The notes beneath the pieces were generated by a model that worked only from the letters and a program-made list of their open reading frames with translations, made no database searches and was not told the DNA's origin. The position numbers and the translations under genes were made by a program. Shown here one piece after another: positions 1 to 8,740 of a stretch of 64,000 bases of DNA. The stretch lies in assembly GCA_951799405.1 (NCBI GenBank), contig OX637333.1:17111960-17175959 (forward strand), read 5' to 3'. Each line of letters starts with the position of its first letter. The stretch's first letter is position 1. The stretch is from Agapetus fuscipes. Its lineage: Eukaryota > Arthropoda > Insecta > Trichoptera > Glossosomatidae.

Positions 1-172
1 TTGTGTACTTACAAATAAAATCCAAACTCAAATGAACATAAGCCCTGCAACTCTTGCCGACATTCCCTGAAACAGGGGTGACATTGGCAAAGTGAACCAT
101 TTTTTACAGTATGGGTGGTCAGCCTCATACCAACCTATAAGTCAAGGAATACAAGTAATAAATAACATTTAA
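1..172 (-). repeat. RTE-like LINE 3'-end copy
   Basis: Read on the minus strand this begins TTCCTTGACTTATAGGTTGG and runs into the common 3'-UTR repeat of the window's RTE-like LINE. The tail lies outside the window, so the copy is cut by the window edge. Confidence 0.8.
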
Positions 173-175
173 GTG

Positions 176-413
176 AATCCTTTTAAAAAATAATCAAATA
201 GCTTGAATAAATGTTATCAAAGCAAAATGCAATAGCCTTGGCATTATAGAAAAAACTGTCAGTGTTATGGCGTCACATGTAGTGAAATAAAAATGGATTT
301 GCCGATGATCCGGGAGTTTTTCTATTCTGCAGCAAATGTGTATATATACGGAGGAGAATCCTTTTAAAAAATAATTTTAATAAATGTTATCAAAGCAAAA
401 TGCAATAGCCGTT
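176..413. repeat. Local duplication of about 60 bp
   Basis: A block starting GAATCCTTTTAAAAAATAAT and ending in AAAGCAAAATGCAATAGCC occurs at about 176-236 and again at about 356-413, separated by about 120 bp of unrelated sequence. The second copy has a small internal deletion. No coding potential seen. Confidence 0.7.
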
Positions 414-479
414 GTATGCCGAGGAAAAAAATGCTAAATGCAGACTAGCGCTTTACTGTCTTTTTCAAACTACCTACAT

Positions 480-841
480 TGTACATAATATTATTACGAA
501 TATGTAATTGTGTGTCTATATTAGTGTCTGTGATAAAGTATATTAGGTACGTATATAAATGCATTTGTATTGGTCAAGATTGCTTGAGTGTTCTAGTAGT
601 CTCGCATGTGCCAATTCTCAATGATTCGAGAATAATCCTTATTCCTGCTATAAAAATGGACAAAGCTGTCTAGCGGAGAATATTCAAGGGACCGTTGCAT
701 TGTGTAGGTGTAAAGTTGACTCTGTATGTGAACCGTATCTAAAATAATTATTATATAAATATATATGTAATAAGTAAATAAATTGTGTAAAAATAAATAA
801 CCTCAATTTGTATTAAATTGAACCCGGTATAATCATAACAA
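480..841. repeat. Possible solo LTR
   Basis: The flanks of this block match a continuous stretch near 16325-16430 (shared words CAAACTACCTACAT and ATGAC.CTGT), so about 360 bp were inserted here. The insert starts TGTACATAAT, ends ATAACA and has an AT-rich AATAAA-containing 3' part, as expected of an LTR. No clear target duplication was found, so this is tentative. Confidence 0.35.
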
Positions 842-942
842 TATGACTCTGTCCTGCTTCTAGTGCCTAGCTAAGGGGCATCACATTATTTTTCCTTACA
901 TTTTCAATATGCTGAATCTATTGATTGTAATGTTAATTTAAG

Positions 943-1113
943 GAGTATATGCATTGATGTACCATCTAAGGAGCCATTGCTGAGCCATTGCATAGAAAAA
1001 ATATATTCTCATGGTAAAAGCAGCTCTTCATATAATCACTCAAAAGGCCCTGAACCAGCCGTTGACAGTATAATATGTGGTGATGGGAAAATCAAGAAGA
1101 CTTCCGAGCAAAG
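943..1113 (+). CDS. Possible upstream exon of the HTH/C2H2 zinc-finger gene
   Basis: An open frame of 56 complete codons lies between an acceptor-like AATTTAAG and a donor-like AAAG|GTTAAT. It starts with one base and ends with two bases of a split codon, the same phase as every firm downstream exon, so it would join in frame to the exon at 14295. The peptide is Ser-rich and ends in KIKKTSEQR. It has no clear domain, although reading past the donor gives SEQRLILICL, which weakly resembles the start of the HTH modules downstream. It may therefore be a real linker exon or the broken head of another HTH exon. The donor and acceptor are both weak. Confidence 0.4.
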
Positions 1114-1149
1114 GTTAATACTTATATGTCTATATAATATATAATCTAA

Positions 1150-1375
1150 TAATTTATGAAATTTTTCTGCGGAAACTTTGTAGAACTCCATTTTAAAATC
1201 TGATAAAAAAAGCACTGCTTTATTCTACTTATTGTTTTGTTTTTATTTGTTGGAAAAAACTTAGTTTATCTGAAGAGGGCCAAGAGGCCGAAACTGGTCA
1301 AACTCACTATTTGCTTTTTCCAACAAATAAAAAAATAAAGTAGAATTAAACAGTGGTGTTTTTCATATTTAAAAA
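1150..1375. repeat. Penelope-like terminal remnant with hammerhead-like motif
   Basis: Contains CTGAAGA, a GGCC/GGCC stem, then GAAAC and GGTC, flanked by AGTTT and AAACT that could pair. This is the layout of a small hammerhead ribozyme core. An inverted pair (TTTTATTTGTTGG / CCAACAAATAAAA) surrounds it. Related sequence (GCGGAAAC.TTGTAGAAC) lies near 35280 and 37970. Function is inferred from motif order only. Confidence 0.4.
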
Positions 1376-1400
1376 AATATAATCTAAGTTGCAAAGATAT

Positions 1401-1826
1401 TGTAGTGTTTTTGGGTTCTAATAGACTTTAAACAAAAACAACAGGTCTTCTTTCTGGATAATTATTTTCACTTAATTTATTTTACAATTTCTATTTATTT
1501 TTAACACTTTTAGCAACTAAAATTATTTTCATAGTTCAGCACCGCACACACTCTTCAATCAAAGGCGACTATCTAACTGACCTGCTGTATCCAATTTTGC
1601 TCCTTATATACTGTAGTGACAGAAGTCTCTAGGGGCTAATTTGCCAGCAAAACTCTCGAACGTTCTACCAGCTTCGAGTGTGCAAAAGGATCATTTAGTT
1701 TCTAGATTTCTTAGGCCTATAATTATTGATACCTACGATGTACACCTGTAACAATCTACTTTTGACATAAAACTATAATAACTATTACTACCTACGATGT
1801 ACACCTATATTAATCTACTATTTACA
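1401..1826 (-). repeat. 3' LTR of the diverged Gypsy copy
   Basis: On the minus strand it starts TGTAAATAG directly after a purine-rich tract (GGTGGAGGG) that follows the pol stop codon, and ends CACTACA. An internal block ACCTACGATGTACACCT occurs twice (about 1734 and 1793). It is unlike the LTR of the intact element at 6716, so this is a different subfamily. It sits inside an RTE 3'-end copy whose tail is at 1376-1400. Confidence 0.65.
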
Positions 1827-1865
1827 TTGAACTACCCTCCACCTAGCCTGTTTCGTCCCGGAACA

Positions 1866-2762
1866 GTCTTGACTAGGGAATGCAATCTTGCAGCAAAATC
1901 GCAATCTCGGTATTTGCGAGATTATGTAAATCCGATATCGCGAGATCTCGGTATTTGCGAGATTATGTAAATCCGATATCGCGAGATCTCGGTATTTGCA
2001 TGATCTCGCATTTAGTGGCCACATGGCTATATATTTTTGCTACAAAGTGTCATTTTGCTTTAGGTTGACAAGGAAAGTATATTAAAAAAACTTTTATTGT
2101 GATTTTTTTATTAGAATCAGAAATACAAGCTTATCAGAATCATAGACTATCATTTAATATGTTTATCAGGTAACTCATGGCATGGATTTTTGAAAAAAAC
2201 TCCTTAAGAATCATAGAATGTCAATCGTGGCATCAGATAATCTGCTTCTTACGTGAGACAATACGTAGCCTGCTGAAGAAAATGCCCTCTCAGATTCCAC
2301 GCTCTGTAAATATCTTCCTCTTGATACGCCATATTCAAAGAGGTGCATTTCTTTTTTGATGTTGGATTCTAGGATTGACATTAAAGTGTGCATTGGAACC
2401 GGAGTAGAGCGTTTACAAGATTTCAGGGTATTTTCCAACTCTTCCTGAAGCGATTGGTTAAAGAGCCACCGCTGTGCTTAAAGCTGCAAGTTTCTAGCAG
2501 AGACTGCAGAGAGTGGCATGTCGTCATCTTCGTCGAGTTGTATTAACACAGAAGTAGATTGGGTAGGTGTAGGAGCAAGAGAGTCAACGCCAACAGCATT
2601 GCGTCCACCCGCGTCGTCACTCGCGCGCTGATAGCACACGTGGCGCGCTGTCGCTTGATCTTGCAAATCTTGTGAGATCTCGCACTGTTTTCGATGCGAG
2701 ATTGGTCTTTCAAGATTGATGCGAGATCTCGGTATACTGAGATTGCATTCCCTAATCTTGAC
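1866..2762. mobile_element. hAT element nested in the diverged Gypsy
   Basis: Termini TAGGGAATGCAATCT (1874) and its inverse AGATTGCATTCCCTA (ending 2754) are flanked by GTCTTGAC and ATCTTGAC, an 8-bp target duplication with one mismatch that interrupts the Gypsy frame. Near the left end a roughly 50-bp unit containing GCGAGATCTCGGTATTTGCG repeats in tandem, and GCGAGATCTCGG recurs near the right end. These are subterminal repeats of the kind hAT transposases bind. At 881 bp with only a transposase remnant inside, it is non-autonomous. Confidence 0.85.
2211..2438 (-). pseudogene. hAT transposase C-terminal remnant
   Basis: About 75 codons. The segment SERAFSSAGYVLSHVRSRLS matches the hAT C-terminal dimerisation domain (Dimer_Tnp_hAT family: S-E-R-x-F-S-x-A-G followed by R-S-R-L). 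The RNase H-like catalytic core and the BED finger are absent, so this is the deletion relic of a once autonomous element. Confidence 0.75.
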
Positions 2763-3524
2763 TCTGTGAAGGTAGGGGCAGGCTGATCCACGTTGACAAC
2801 CTGTGGTCAGGAAGAAGTGGCAGTCCACGGATTTCTCCCCCCTGGCTCTCGGCTGCGCTTGCTCGCAGCACACCACGACACTGATGCCTGTTCCTGAGAA
2901 CACTGCCTCAATCATACTTCGGATGATCCGCCAGTCTCGATTAGCGCGGCCGCCACCCATCTTCGGTATCGCCAGACGGGCCTGCTGATCCTCCAGCATG
3001 TAGTCGCACAGCTCAACAAGACCGTCCCACAAAGCCTTGTAGTCATCTTCCAGGTTGCTGGAATCCGGGACAACCAGGCAGTATGCTTTTTGACGCCCCT
3101 ATAGTAGTCTCAGAGCTCTTCCTTGCTGGCTGCTCGAGGGTTGCGGTTCTCCGAACTTGTATCGGAAAATCCGTGCAATTCCTCTAGACATATTCAGATC
3201 TTCCGGTACACTGCATGCCAGAGTGTGATCCCGAGTGACCTCAAATAAGTCCTTCTGGACTTCCGTGATCACTCCATTGCGAGACTTCTGCCCGCCTTCG
3301 CGTTCTCCCAAAACGTCTCAAAGGCTGGTGATCTTTCGGATGCGACACACTGTCGTACTTTTTGGGCTGGTTGGTCATCATTATCGCCTAGGTATGGTGA
3401 GAGGCGATTGTAGTGCACGATCCTTGGTTTTCCGTTAGGTCTCTTCTTTATGCAGTAGATCACATCGTTGATGCGCTCCAAGATCTCGTACGGCCCGTCC
3501 CAGGAACGCTGAAGTTTAGGACAG

Positions 3525-3702
3525 TATTCACATCTAAGATTAATATTAAATGCACGCCCACAAGCAGGCGCGCTTGCACACGCTGCATGTGTACCTATAC
3601 ATAAAATAAACCAAACTTCAAATGAATAACCCAGTAACAACCCTTGCGACTCCTGCCACCTTTCCCTAAAACGGGTTGGCAAAAGTGAACCATTTTTACT
3701 TT
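3525..3702 (-). repeat. RTE 3'-end copy, rest of the copy split by Gypsy
   Basis: This is the remainder of the copy whose (ATAATCT) tail lies at 1376-1400. Gypsy DNA occupies 1401-3524. The RTE sequence fuses by chance in frame to the Gypsy remnant, making a chimeric open frame to 3682 that is not a real gene. Confidence 0.75.
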
Positions 3703-4189
3703 CTTGCTATAGCCGAAGGCTATAAAGAAAGTTATGATTTGGTGTGAAAAAAAAATTTCGAGGTTTTCACGGAAATGAGTTGTTCTGGTGCAGGACATGC
3801 CAAAAAACACTATCTTTCAAAAACGTCCGTCTGTATGTGTGTGTCACTTTCCAAAGTATAAGACCTAGAGATACCAAATTTTGGCTACATCAACTTTTTT
3901 GAACATGTATTAAGTACGAATAACACGGCATTACACCAACTTGAAAATTCAAGATGGCTGCCATTCAAAAAAAACATAAAATTGCACTTTTCTCAAAAAC
4001 GGCTCCAAGAATTTTTCTTAAATTTTCGGAATTGCCATTAATTAGTTTTTAACTTAATAAATTAGTTATGGCAACACTGTTACTAATCTGTGTCTATGGG
4101 CTGCCATATGAAAAAAACAAACGATTGTGATTTTCTCGAAAGTTAAGGGGTCAACAAAAATATAATGTTCTACAATATTTCTACAACTA
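3703..4189. repeat. Unclassified degenerate repeat, left part
   Basis: The words TTGAAAATTCAAGATGGC, TTCTCAAAAACGGCT and AAGAATTTTTCTTAAATTTT here recur in order at 5700-5800. A TAAGGGGTCAACAAAAATAT block at about 4145 matches one at about 5915. The LINE at 4190-5510 separates the copies. No coding potential or recognisable family. Confidence 0.55.
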
Positions 4190-5510
4190 CAGCTGGGTTC
4201 TACAACTACAGCTGGGCGAAACTCAGACTATCGCACTAGATATATCCAAAGCCTTCGACAGGGTATGGCACTCCAGCCTCCTAAACAAACTGACGGCTTT
4301 TGGACTTCCACCTCCACTAGTCCAATGGATATCTAGCTTTCTGAAAGGCAGATCTATTCAGACGGTTATAGATGGCTGTACATCGGGTCAGCTATCGATC
4401 AACTCTGGTGTCCCCCAAGGATCTGTCCTATCTCCAACACTATTTCTTTTGCACATCAATGACCTTCTGTCCTGTGCATCGATTCACTCCTACGCTGATG
4501 ATAGTACCATTCACGATGGCTTCTTGTTTGATAAACCCCAAAGCATCTCAACCCTTTCAGATGCCCGCAAACATTTAACATCAAAGATCAACACTGACCT
4601 CAAAGCTGTCAGCCACTGGGGAGCTGACAATCTCGTTGAATTTAATGTTAAAAAAACGCAGGCTTGTCAAATATCCCTGAAAAGGGCTCCAAACCCCAAT
4701 TTCCCAACCTTTGACAACGTCCCCTTACCCAACCAAAACCACTTAGATCTTCTCGGTGTTTCTCTTTCATCAGAGCTGAAATATCAAGACGCCATCTCAT
4801 CTCGAACCACTTCGGCCTTCCGGCGACTAGGCGTATTATATAGAGCTCGTAGATTTTTTACTTCAGCTCAACTGCTGACTCTATATAAATCCCAAATCCG
4901 TCCAATATAGAGTATAACAGCCATCTCTGGTCCGGTATACCAAAGAGGCTGTGTGACCAACTTGACTCTGTGCAAAGAAGAGCGGTGAAGCTGATTGATG
5001 ATCCCATTCTCACAGCCAACCTACATTCTCTTGAGCACAGAAGGAAAGTTGGAATGATCAGTCTCTTCTATAGGTACTACAACGGCGTCTGCTCTGATGA
5101 AATATCCTCACTTATACCCCCTCCTCTCGTCACAACAAGGGCAACTCGTAGAACGGCTCACATTCAACCATTTGCAGTCGATATCAAAACTATGAGAACT
5201 TGGTGTTTTCACAACTCATTCCTCTGCCAAACTGCCCGCTTATGGCATGAGTTACTGGTATCTGTGTTTCCATCCCAATTTAACCTTGCCCTTTTCAAAT
5301 CCAATATCAATCGCCATTTCCTCTCAGTGTCTCAAAACAAAGCAACGCCACACACACCACAGCACTGCGCAGCTAACGGCCCTGCAACCGGACATGGACA
5401 ACTGCCACATCACCAACACCTCTGCGGCACTATAACAAGTGTCATAGACCCTTAGAGTCTCTCGAATCTAGGGAGTCTCCCGCATAGGCTTTCTTAAAAA
5501 AAAAAAAATA
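4190..5510 (+). mobile_element. 5'-truncated Jockey-like LINE
   Basis: A reverse-transcriptase frame begins abruptly at about 4200, after the duplicated word TCTACAACTACAGCTGGG. A short 3' UTR follows and the element ends in a run of about 12 A (5495-5508). The A-tail and missing 5' part are typical of target-primed reverse transcription. No target duplication could be fixed. Confidence 0.75.
4200..5455 (+). pseudogene. LINE reverse transcriptase, partial and frameshifted
   Basis: The frame carries conserved RT blocks: ALDISKAFDRVWH (catalytic Asp), GVPQGSVLSPTLFLL, and the YADD box (HSYADDSTI, about 4495). A thumb and C-terminal region follow (QRRAVKLIDDP ... ARLWHELLVSVFP). A single-base change near 4905 moves the reading frame, splitting it into two open stretches (to 4910, then from about 4970 to 5455). 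The endonuclease and the start of RT are absent. The RT signature fits the Jockey/I group. Clade assignment beyond that is not possible by eye. Confidence 0.8.
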
Positions 5511-6221
5511 TATGGACAACATAAATTTCTACAAATTTACAAAAAAAAATTTTGAAAAAATAAATATAAAGCACCGTTTACACGACCTGAAATTTTAAAT
5601 CGAAAATATTACAAAAACCTATTAAAATGCAAGATATTTAAATTTGTTTTAAATTTGATAGAAAGAGCAAGCTTATCACTTTAATCCGTAATCGATTTTT
5701 TTTTACTTTTTTGAAAATTCAAGATGGCTTCCGAAGATCTGAAAATTTAAAATGTGATTTTCTCAAAAACGGCTTCGACGATTTTTCTTAAATTTTTTGT
5801 GAATCCATTTGTATAATAGTGCTATCTAATAATTAAAATCATTTCTTCATCATAATCTCGGTTTAGGGAGTTGCCATATAAAAGAAAAAAATAATGGAAA
5901 AATTCTCAGCAGTTAGAGGGGTAATAAAAAAATAATGTAGCACAAATGTAAAACAATAATAATAACCTATATATTGCCATCATTATTTTTTCCAAAAAGT
6001 GAATCAAAAGTATAGCCGCCATACAAAGTGAAAATTTTCCATACAAAATGTATTAGCAATTTTCTTGGTAGTCAAAGGGTTAAAAATAGATAAAAGGCTG
6101 CGATTCTTAAAATTTTATAAATACCAATAATAATCAGTCGTTACTTTTTCAAAATATAACTCAAAAGTTTACCCACCATACAAAATCCTAGTTTGCATAC
6201 AGAAGGGTTCAATGACCATCT
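5511..6221. repeat. Unclassified degenerate repeat, right part
   Basis: Carries second copies of the blocks described at 3703-4189, and a weaker third set (CATACAAA, TCAAAGGGTTAAAAA) near 6010-6085. Before the LINE inserted, this was probably a tandem or internally repeated element. No gene seen. Confidence 0.5.
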
Positions 6222-6445
6222 ATAATAATCTAGCATATAAGTTGCAATGGAAATATAAACATTCAAAACTAATATGAAATGCATGCCCACAAACAGGTAC
6301 GTGTAAGTTCGCGCTTACGAATGCTGAATTTGTACTTACAAATTAAAACCAAATCTCAAATGAACATAAAACCTGCAACTCTTGCCGACCTTCCTTGAAA
6401 CAGGGGCGACATTAACAAAGTGAATTATTTATTACACTTTGGGAG
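6222..6445 (-). repeat. RTE 3'-end copy
   Basis: Diverged copy with tail side at the left (ATATAAGTTGCAATGG) and the CAGGGGCGACATT block near 6400. It abuts RTE coding sequence in the opposite orientation at 6446. Confidence 0.75.
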
Positions 6446-6715
6446 GACTGAGAAATGCGAGAAAATTGAGATAAGACTGAATGAAAAAAGAGTGGAGCTC
6501 GTGAAAGAATTTGATTATCTGGGAAGCAAGTTTGAGTCAAATGCGAAATTGATGAAATAATTGGAAAAGCGCGCTAGTAGAGGAAGAAGTGTAATGGAAA
6601 CGATTGGAAGCATTACAAGGAATAGGAAATTTACGAAGAATATGACATCGGCGGTCCACAATGGCATATTGGTTGGTGGAAGTGAGGCTTAATGAATGTG
6701 AGCTGAGTAAAGTAT
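6446..6715 (+). pseudogene. RTE-like LINE C-terminal relic, left of Gypsy
   Basis: A decayed frame (EKIEIRLNEKRVELVKEFDYLGSKF) with stop codons, matching the post-RT region of RTE-type LINEs. It continues across the Gypsy insertion at 13248-13640. The insertion site GTAT is duplicated on both sides. Confidence 0.65.
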
Positions 6716-6977
6716 TGTAACAATTATATAAAAGAAGGACACGCCTGAGCACAAGGCCAGGCTGGAGGGGGTAACGATAGGCTGGCGCGAGCAGTCTTGC
6801 AAAGCACGCACACAGAGCAAGATCTAGTTACTAGGGCGACCAATATGGTTTAAAATAACTGTAATCTGTACGAAATAAATAAGTGTGTTAAAATAAATCT
6901 ATTGTAACAAAGTCTGTGTAAATAAACTGTATGGCTAACTTGTGTTTTAATTAAGGACCCTCGGAAGAAACGTAACA
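6716..6977 (+). repeat. Gypsy 5' LTR (262 bp)
   Basis: Starts TGTAACAATTATATAAAAG, which includes a TATA-like word, carries AATAAA words near 6877-6885 and 6920, and ends GAAACGTAACA. It lacks the 11-bp duplication found in the right LTR. Confidence 0.95.
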
Positions 6978-6978
6978 A

Positions 6979-6997
6979 ATGGTGTCGGTGTGAAGTT
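6979..6997 (+). promoter_or_regulatory. Candidate primer-binding site
   Basis: TGGTGTCGGTGTGAAG starts two to three bases after the LTR end. It begins with TGG, the complement of a tRNA CCA end, at the place a minus-strand primer site must be. The tRNA species was not identified. Confidence 0.55.
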
Positions 6998-7403
6998 TAA
7001 AACCAAGTACTTAACTAAGTACCAAGTAAAAACTGTGCTTGAGATTATTAAAAAAAAATCTGAATTGACAATGTTTTAAATATTAAAATATTTCGGGGAC
7101 ATTATAAAACTTGTAATTATTGTGCGTAACTAACTACCTAGGTACCTACAACATTCGCGAATTCAAAATTATTATTGACTATTATTATGTACCTACGCTG
7201 TTGTTACTGACAGCCGAAGTGATATTGTGTTTGAAGCAGGTAGGTACCTACTTGTGCAAAACACTTTTGAAATAAAAATAAATTATTATTGTAAACAGTG
7301 AAAGAATTACAAAAACCCATATAGTTCGGCATTCCATTTAAATTTTGTTGTTTTCGTAAATAAATAAAAAAAAAAAAAAAATACAAATAAATTGAAGTGA
7401 AAC

Positions 7404-7628
7404 ATGGCCCAGTATATTGCCGTGTTGGACTTAAAAGTTTGTGAGCTAAAGGATGAGCTCATTGAACGCGACCTTGAAAGCACTGGCAACAAAACTGCCT
7501 TGCAGGCGAGGCTTATGGAAGCCCTGGAGAAAAATGGAGAAGACCCGAACGCCTTTGTTTTATTATCGGAAAGAATCGGGGCTTTGACGAGCTTAATCTC
7601 AGCATCATCGAGAGCTCCAAAAGTTTGA
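7404..7628 (+). CDS. Gypsy Gag N-terminal part with SAP-like motif
   Basis: A 74-codon frame starting MAQYIAVLDL. Residues about 10-42 (LKVCELKDELIERDLESTGN, then KTALQARLMEAL) fit the SAP helix-extension-helix DNA-binding motif: leucine-rich first helix, a G-N-K turn, then a second helix ending in L-x-x-x-L. The frame ends at 7628 but overlaps the larger gag frame starting near 7610. The downstream frame continues the protein logically (ESSKSLKEEM), so a one-base shift near 7610 probably split a single Gag. Alternatively the element makes two products. A nucleic-acid-binding Gag N-terminus could tether particles or pre-integration complexes to DNA; that role is inference. Confidence 0.7.
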   Translation: MAQYIAVLDLKVCELKDELIERDLESTGNKTALQARLMEALEKNGEDPNAFVLLSERIGALTSLISASSRAPKV

Positions 7629-8740
7629 AGGAAGAGATGGCCGAGAGCTCCAAAAGTTTGAAGGAAGAGATGGCCGAGAGCTCCAAAAGTTTAAAGGAAG
7701 AGATGGCCGACAATTCCAGAACCCTGGAAGAGAAGCTGGGGACCCTTAAAAATGAGATGGCTGACAACTCTAAAGCCCTTGAGGCTCTGGCAGAGAATAT
7801 GGCGGAGAGCAACAAAAATCTCAAGGAGGAACTGAGTGGTTTGATGGCGCAGAACTTGACCAGTCTCGAAGAAAAGCTCGATGAGAAGATTTCTGAAGGT
7901 TCCCGAGCGGTGATGGAAATTGAGGCACGCGTTGCAAGCCTTGAAAACCGTCTTCGTGCCGCCGTGAGTAGTGAAAAGCCTTTGCCGGATGATAAAACAC
8001 GGCATGAACTTAACGAAGACACCGTGACTGGTAAAACCATTCCTACAAAACATGATTTACCAACTTTCGATGGGAAGTCATCCTGGGAAGGGTACATGAC
8101 CCTATTCGAAACGGCAGCTATGTTGGGAAATTGGTCTCCACAGAGCAAGGCGTCCATGCTCAGCCTGTCACTTAGAGGAGATGCTCTGCGTGTGCTGCAG
8201 TCCATTCCTTTGGAAAACCGAGGGAATTATTTGGAGCTGAAGCAGCGCCTAGACATGCGCTTTGGGCACAAGTACCTGGAACAACTTTACAAATCCCAGC
8301 TAAATACCAGAGTACAGACAGCAAAGGAAAGTCTTCAAGAATTCGAGATGGACATTGCCCGACTAGTGAGAGATGCATACCCCTCAGCCCCTGACGACAT
8401 TTATGAGAGTCTGGCCGTGGACAAATTCCTCAATGGACTGCATGAATGGGAGACACAACAAGCGGTGAAACTGGCCCACCCAAAGACACTTAATGAGGCT
8501 TTAACCCAAGCATTGGAGTTTGAGGCCATCAAACAATCGATCAGAGGACATGTCAAAGTACGCGGTGTTGATGCAGAAGAAGCCAAGCCACCTTCGATTG
8601 AAGAACTAATCGAAAAGGTGTTGGAACGGCTAAGGCCCAGGAGGCGAGGAGTACGCTGCTGGAACTGCGGCCAACTGGGTCATCTGAGCATCAAATGTCC
8701 AAAACCCCAGAAACCCAAACCACAAGTCTCGGAAAACTAG
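7610..8740 (+). CDS. Gypsy Gag: coiled coil, capsid-like region, CCHC knuckle
   Basis: The first roughly 120 residues are heptad/hendecad coiled coil. Three 11-residue units (ESSKSLKEEMA), coded by near-identical 33-bp repeats from about 7610, are followed by looser copies. The middle matches the Gag/retrotransposon_gag layout (LPTFDGKSSWEGYMTLFE, LSLRGDALRVL, FEMDIARLVRDAYP). The C-terminus has a zinc knuckle C-W-N-C-G-Q-L-G-H-L-S-I-K-C (CX2CX4HX4C, about 8660-8699). Gag would form the particle and bind RNA. The frame overlaps pol, which lies in the -1 frame, so ribosomal frameshifting in 8695-8740 would link them. The ATG at 7625 lies inside the repeat; true Gag probably starts at 7404. Confidence 0.85.
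   Translation, partial: ESSKSLKEEMAESSKSLKEEMAESSKSLKEEMADNSRTLEEKLGTLKNEMADNSKALEALAENMAESNKNLKEELSGLMAQNLTSLEEKLDEKISEGSRAVMEIEARVASLENRLRAAVSSEKPLPDDKTRHELNEDTVTGKTIPTKHDLPTFDGKSSWEGYMTLFETAAMLGNWSPQSKASMLSLSLRGDALRVLQSIPLENRGNYLELKQRLDMRFGHKYLEQLYKSQLNTRVQTAKESLQEFEMDIARLVRDAYPSAPDDIYESLAVDKFLNGLHEWETQQAVKLAHPKTLNEALTQALEFEAIKQSIRGHVKVRGVDAEEAKPPSIEELIEKVLERLRPRRRGVRCWNCGQLGHLSIKCPKPQKPKPQVSEN

Larger units (their letters stand above)
1827..3524 (-). pseudogene. Truncated Gypsy pol: integrase tail, macrodomain-like module, CCCH finger
   Basis: Only the C-terminal quarter of a Gypsy polyprotein remains, read right to left. It starts in the post-integrase region (PKLQRSWDGPYE, about 3520) and continues with a macrodomain-like region (MSRGIARIFRYKFG, then AIPKMGGG and RDWRIIRSMIE). 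It ends with a CCCH finger (C-x7-C-x5-C-x3-H, around 2785). The order and spacing match the intact element at 8695-12963, but many residues differ, so the modules are shared by two subfamilies. Reading is broken by frame changes near 3100 and 3300, and a hAT element is inserted at 1874-2754. The left end joins RTE repeat at 3524 and no 5' LTR is present. Confidence 0.8.

Noticed and set aside
3523..3682. A protein joining RTE repeat to the Gypsy C-terminus
   Set aside because: The junction is the Gypsy fragment boundary in an RTE copy; no promoter or start context.
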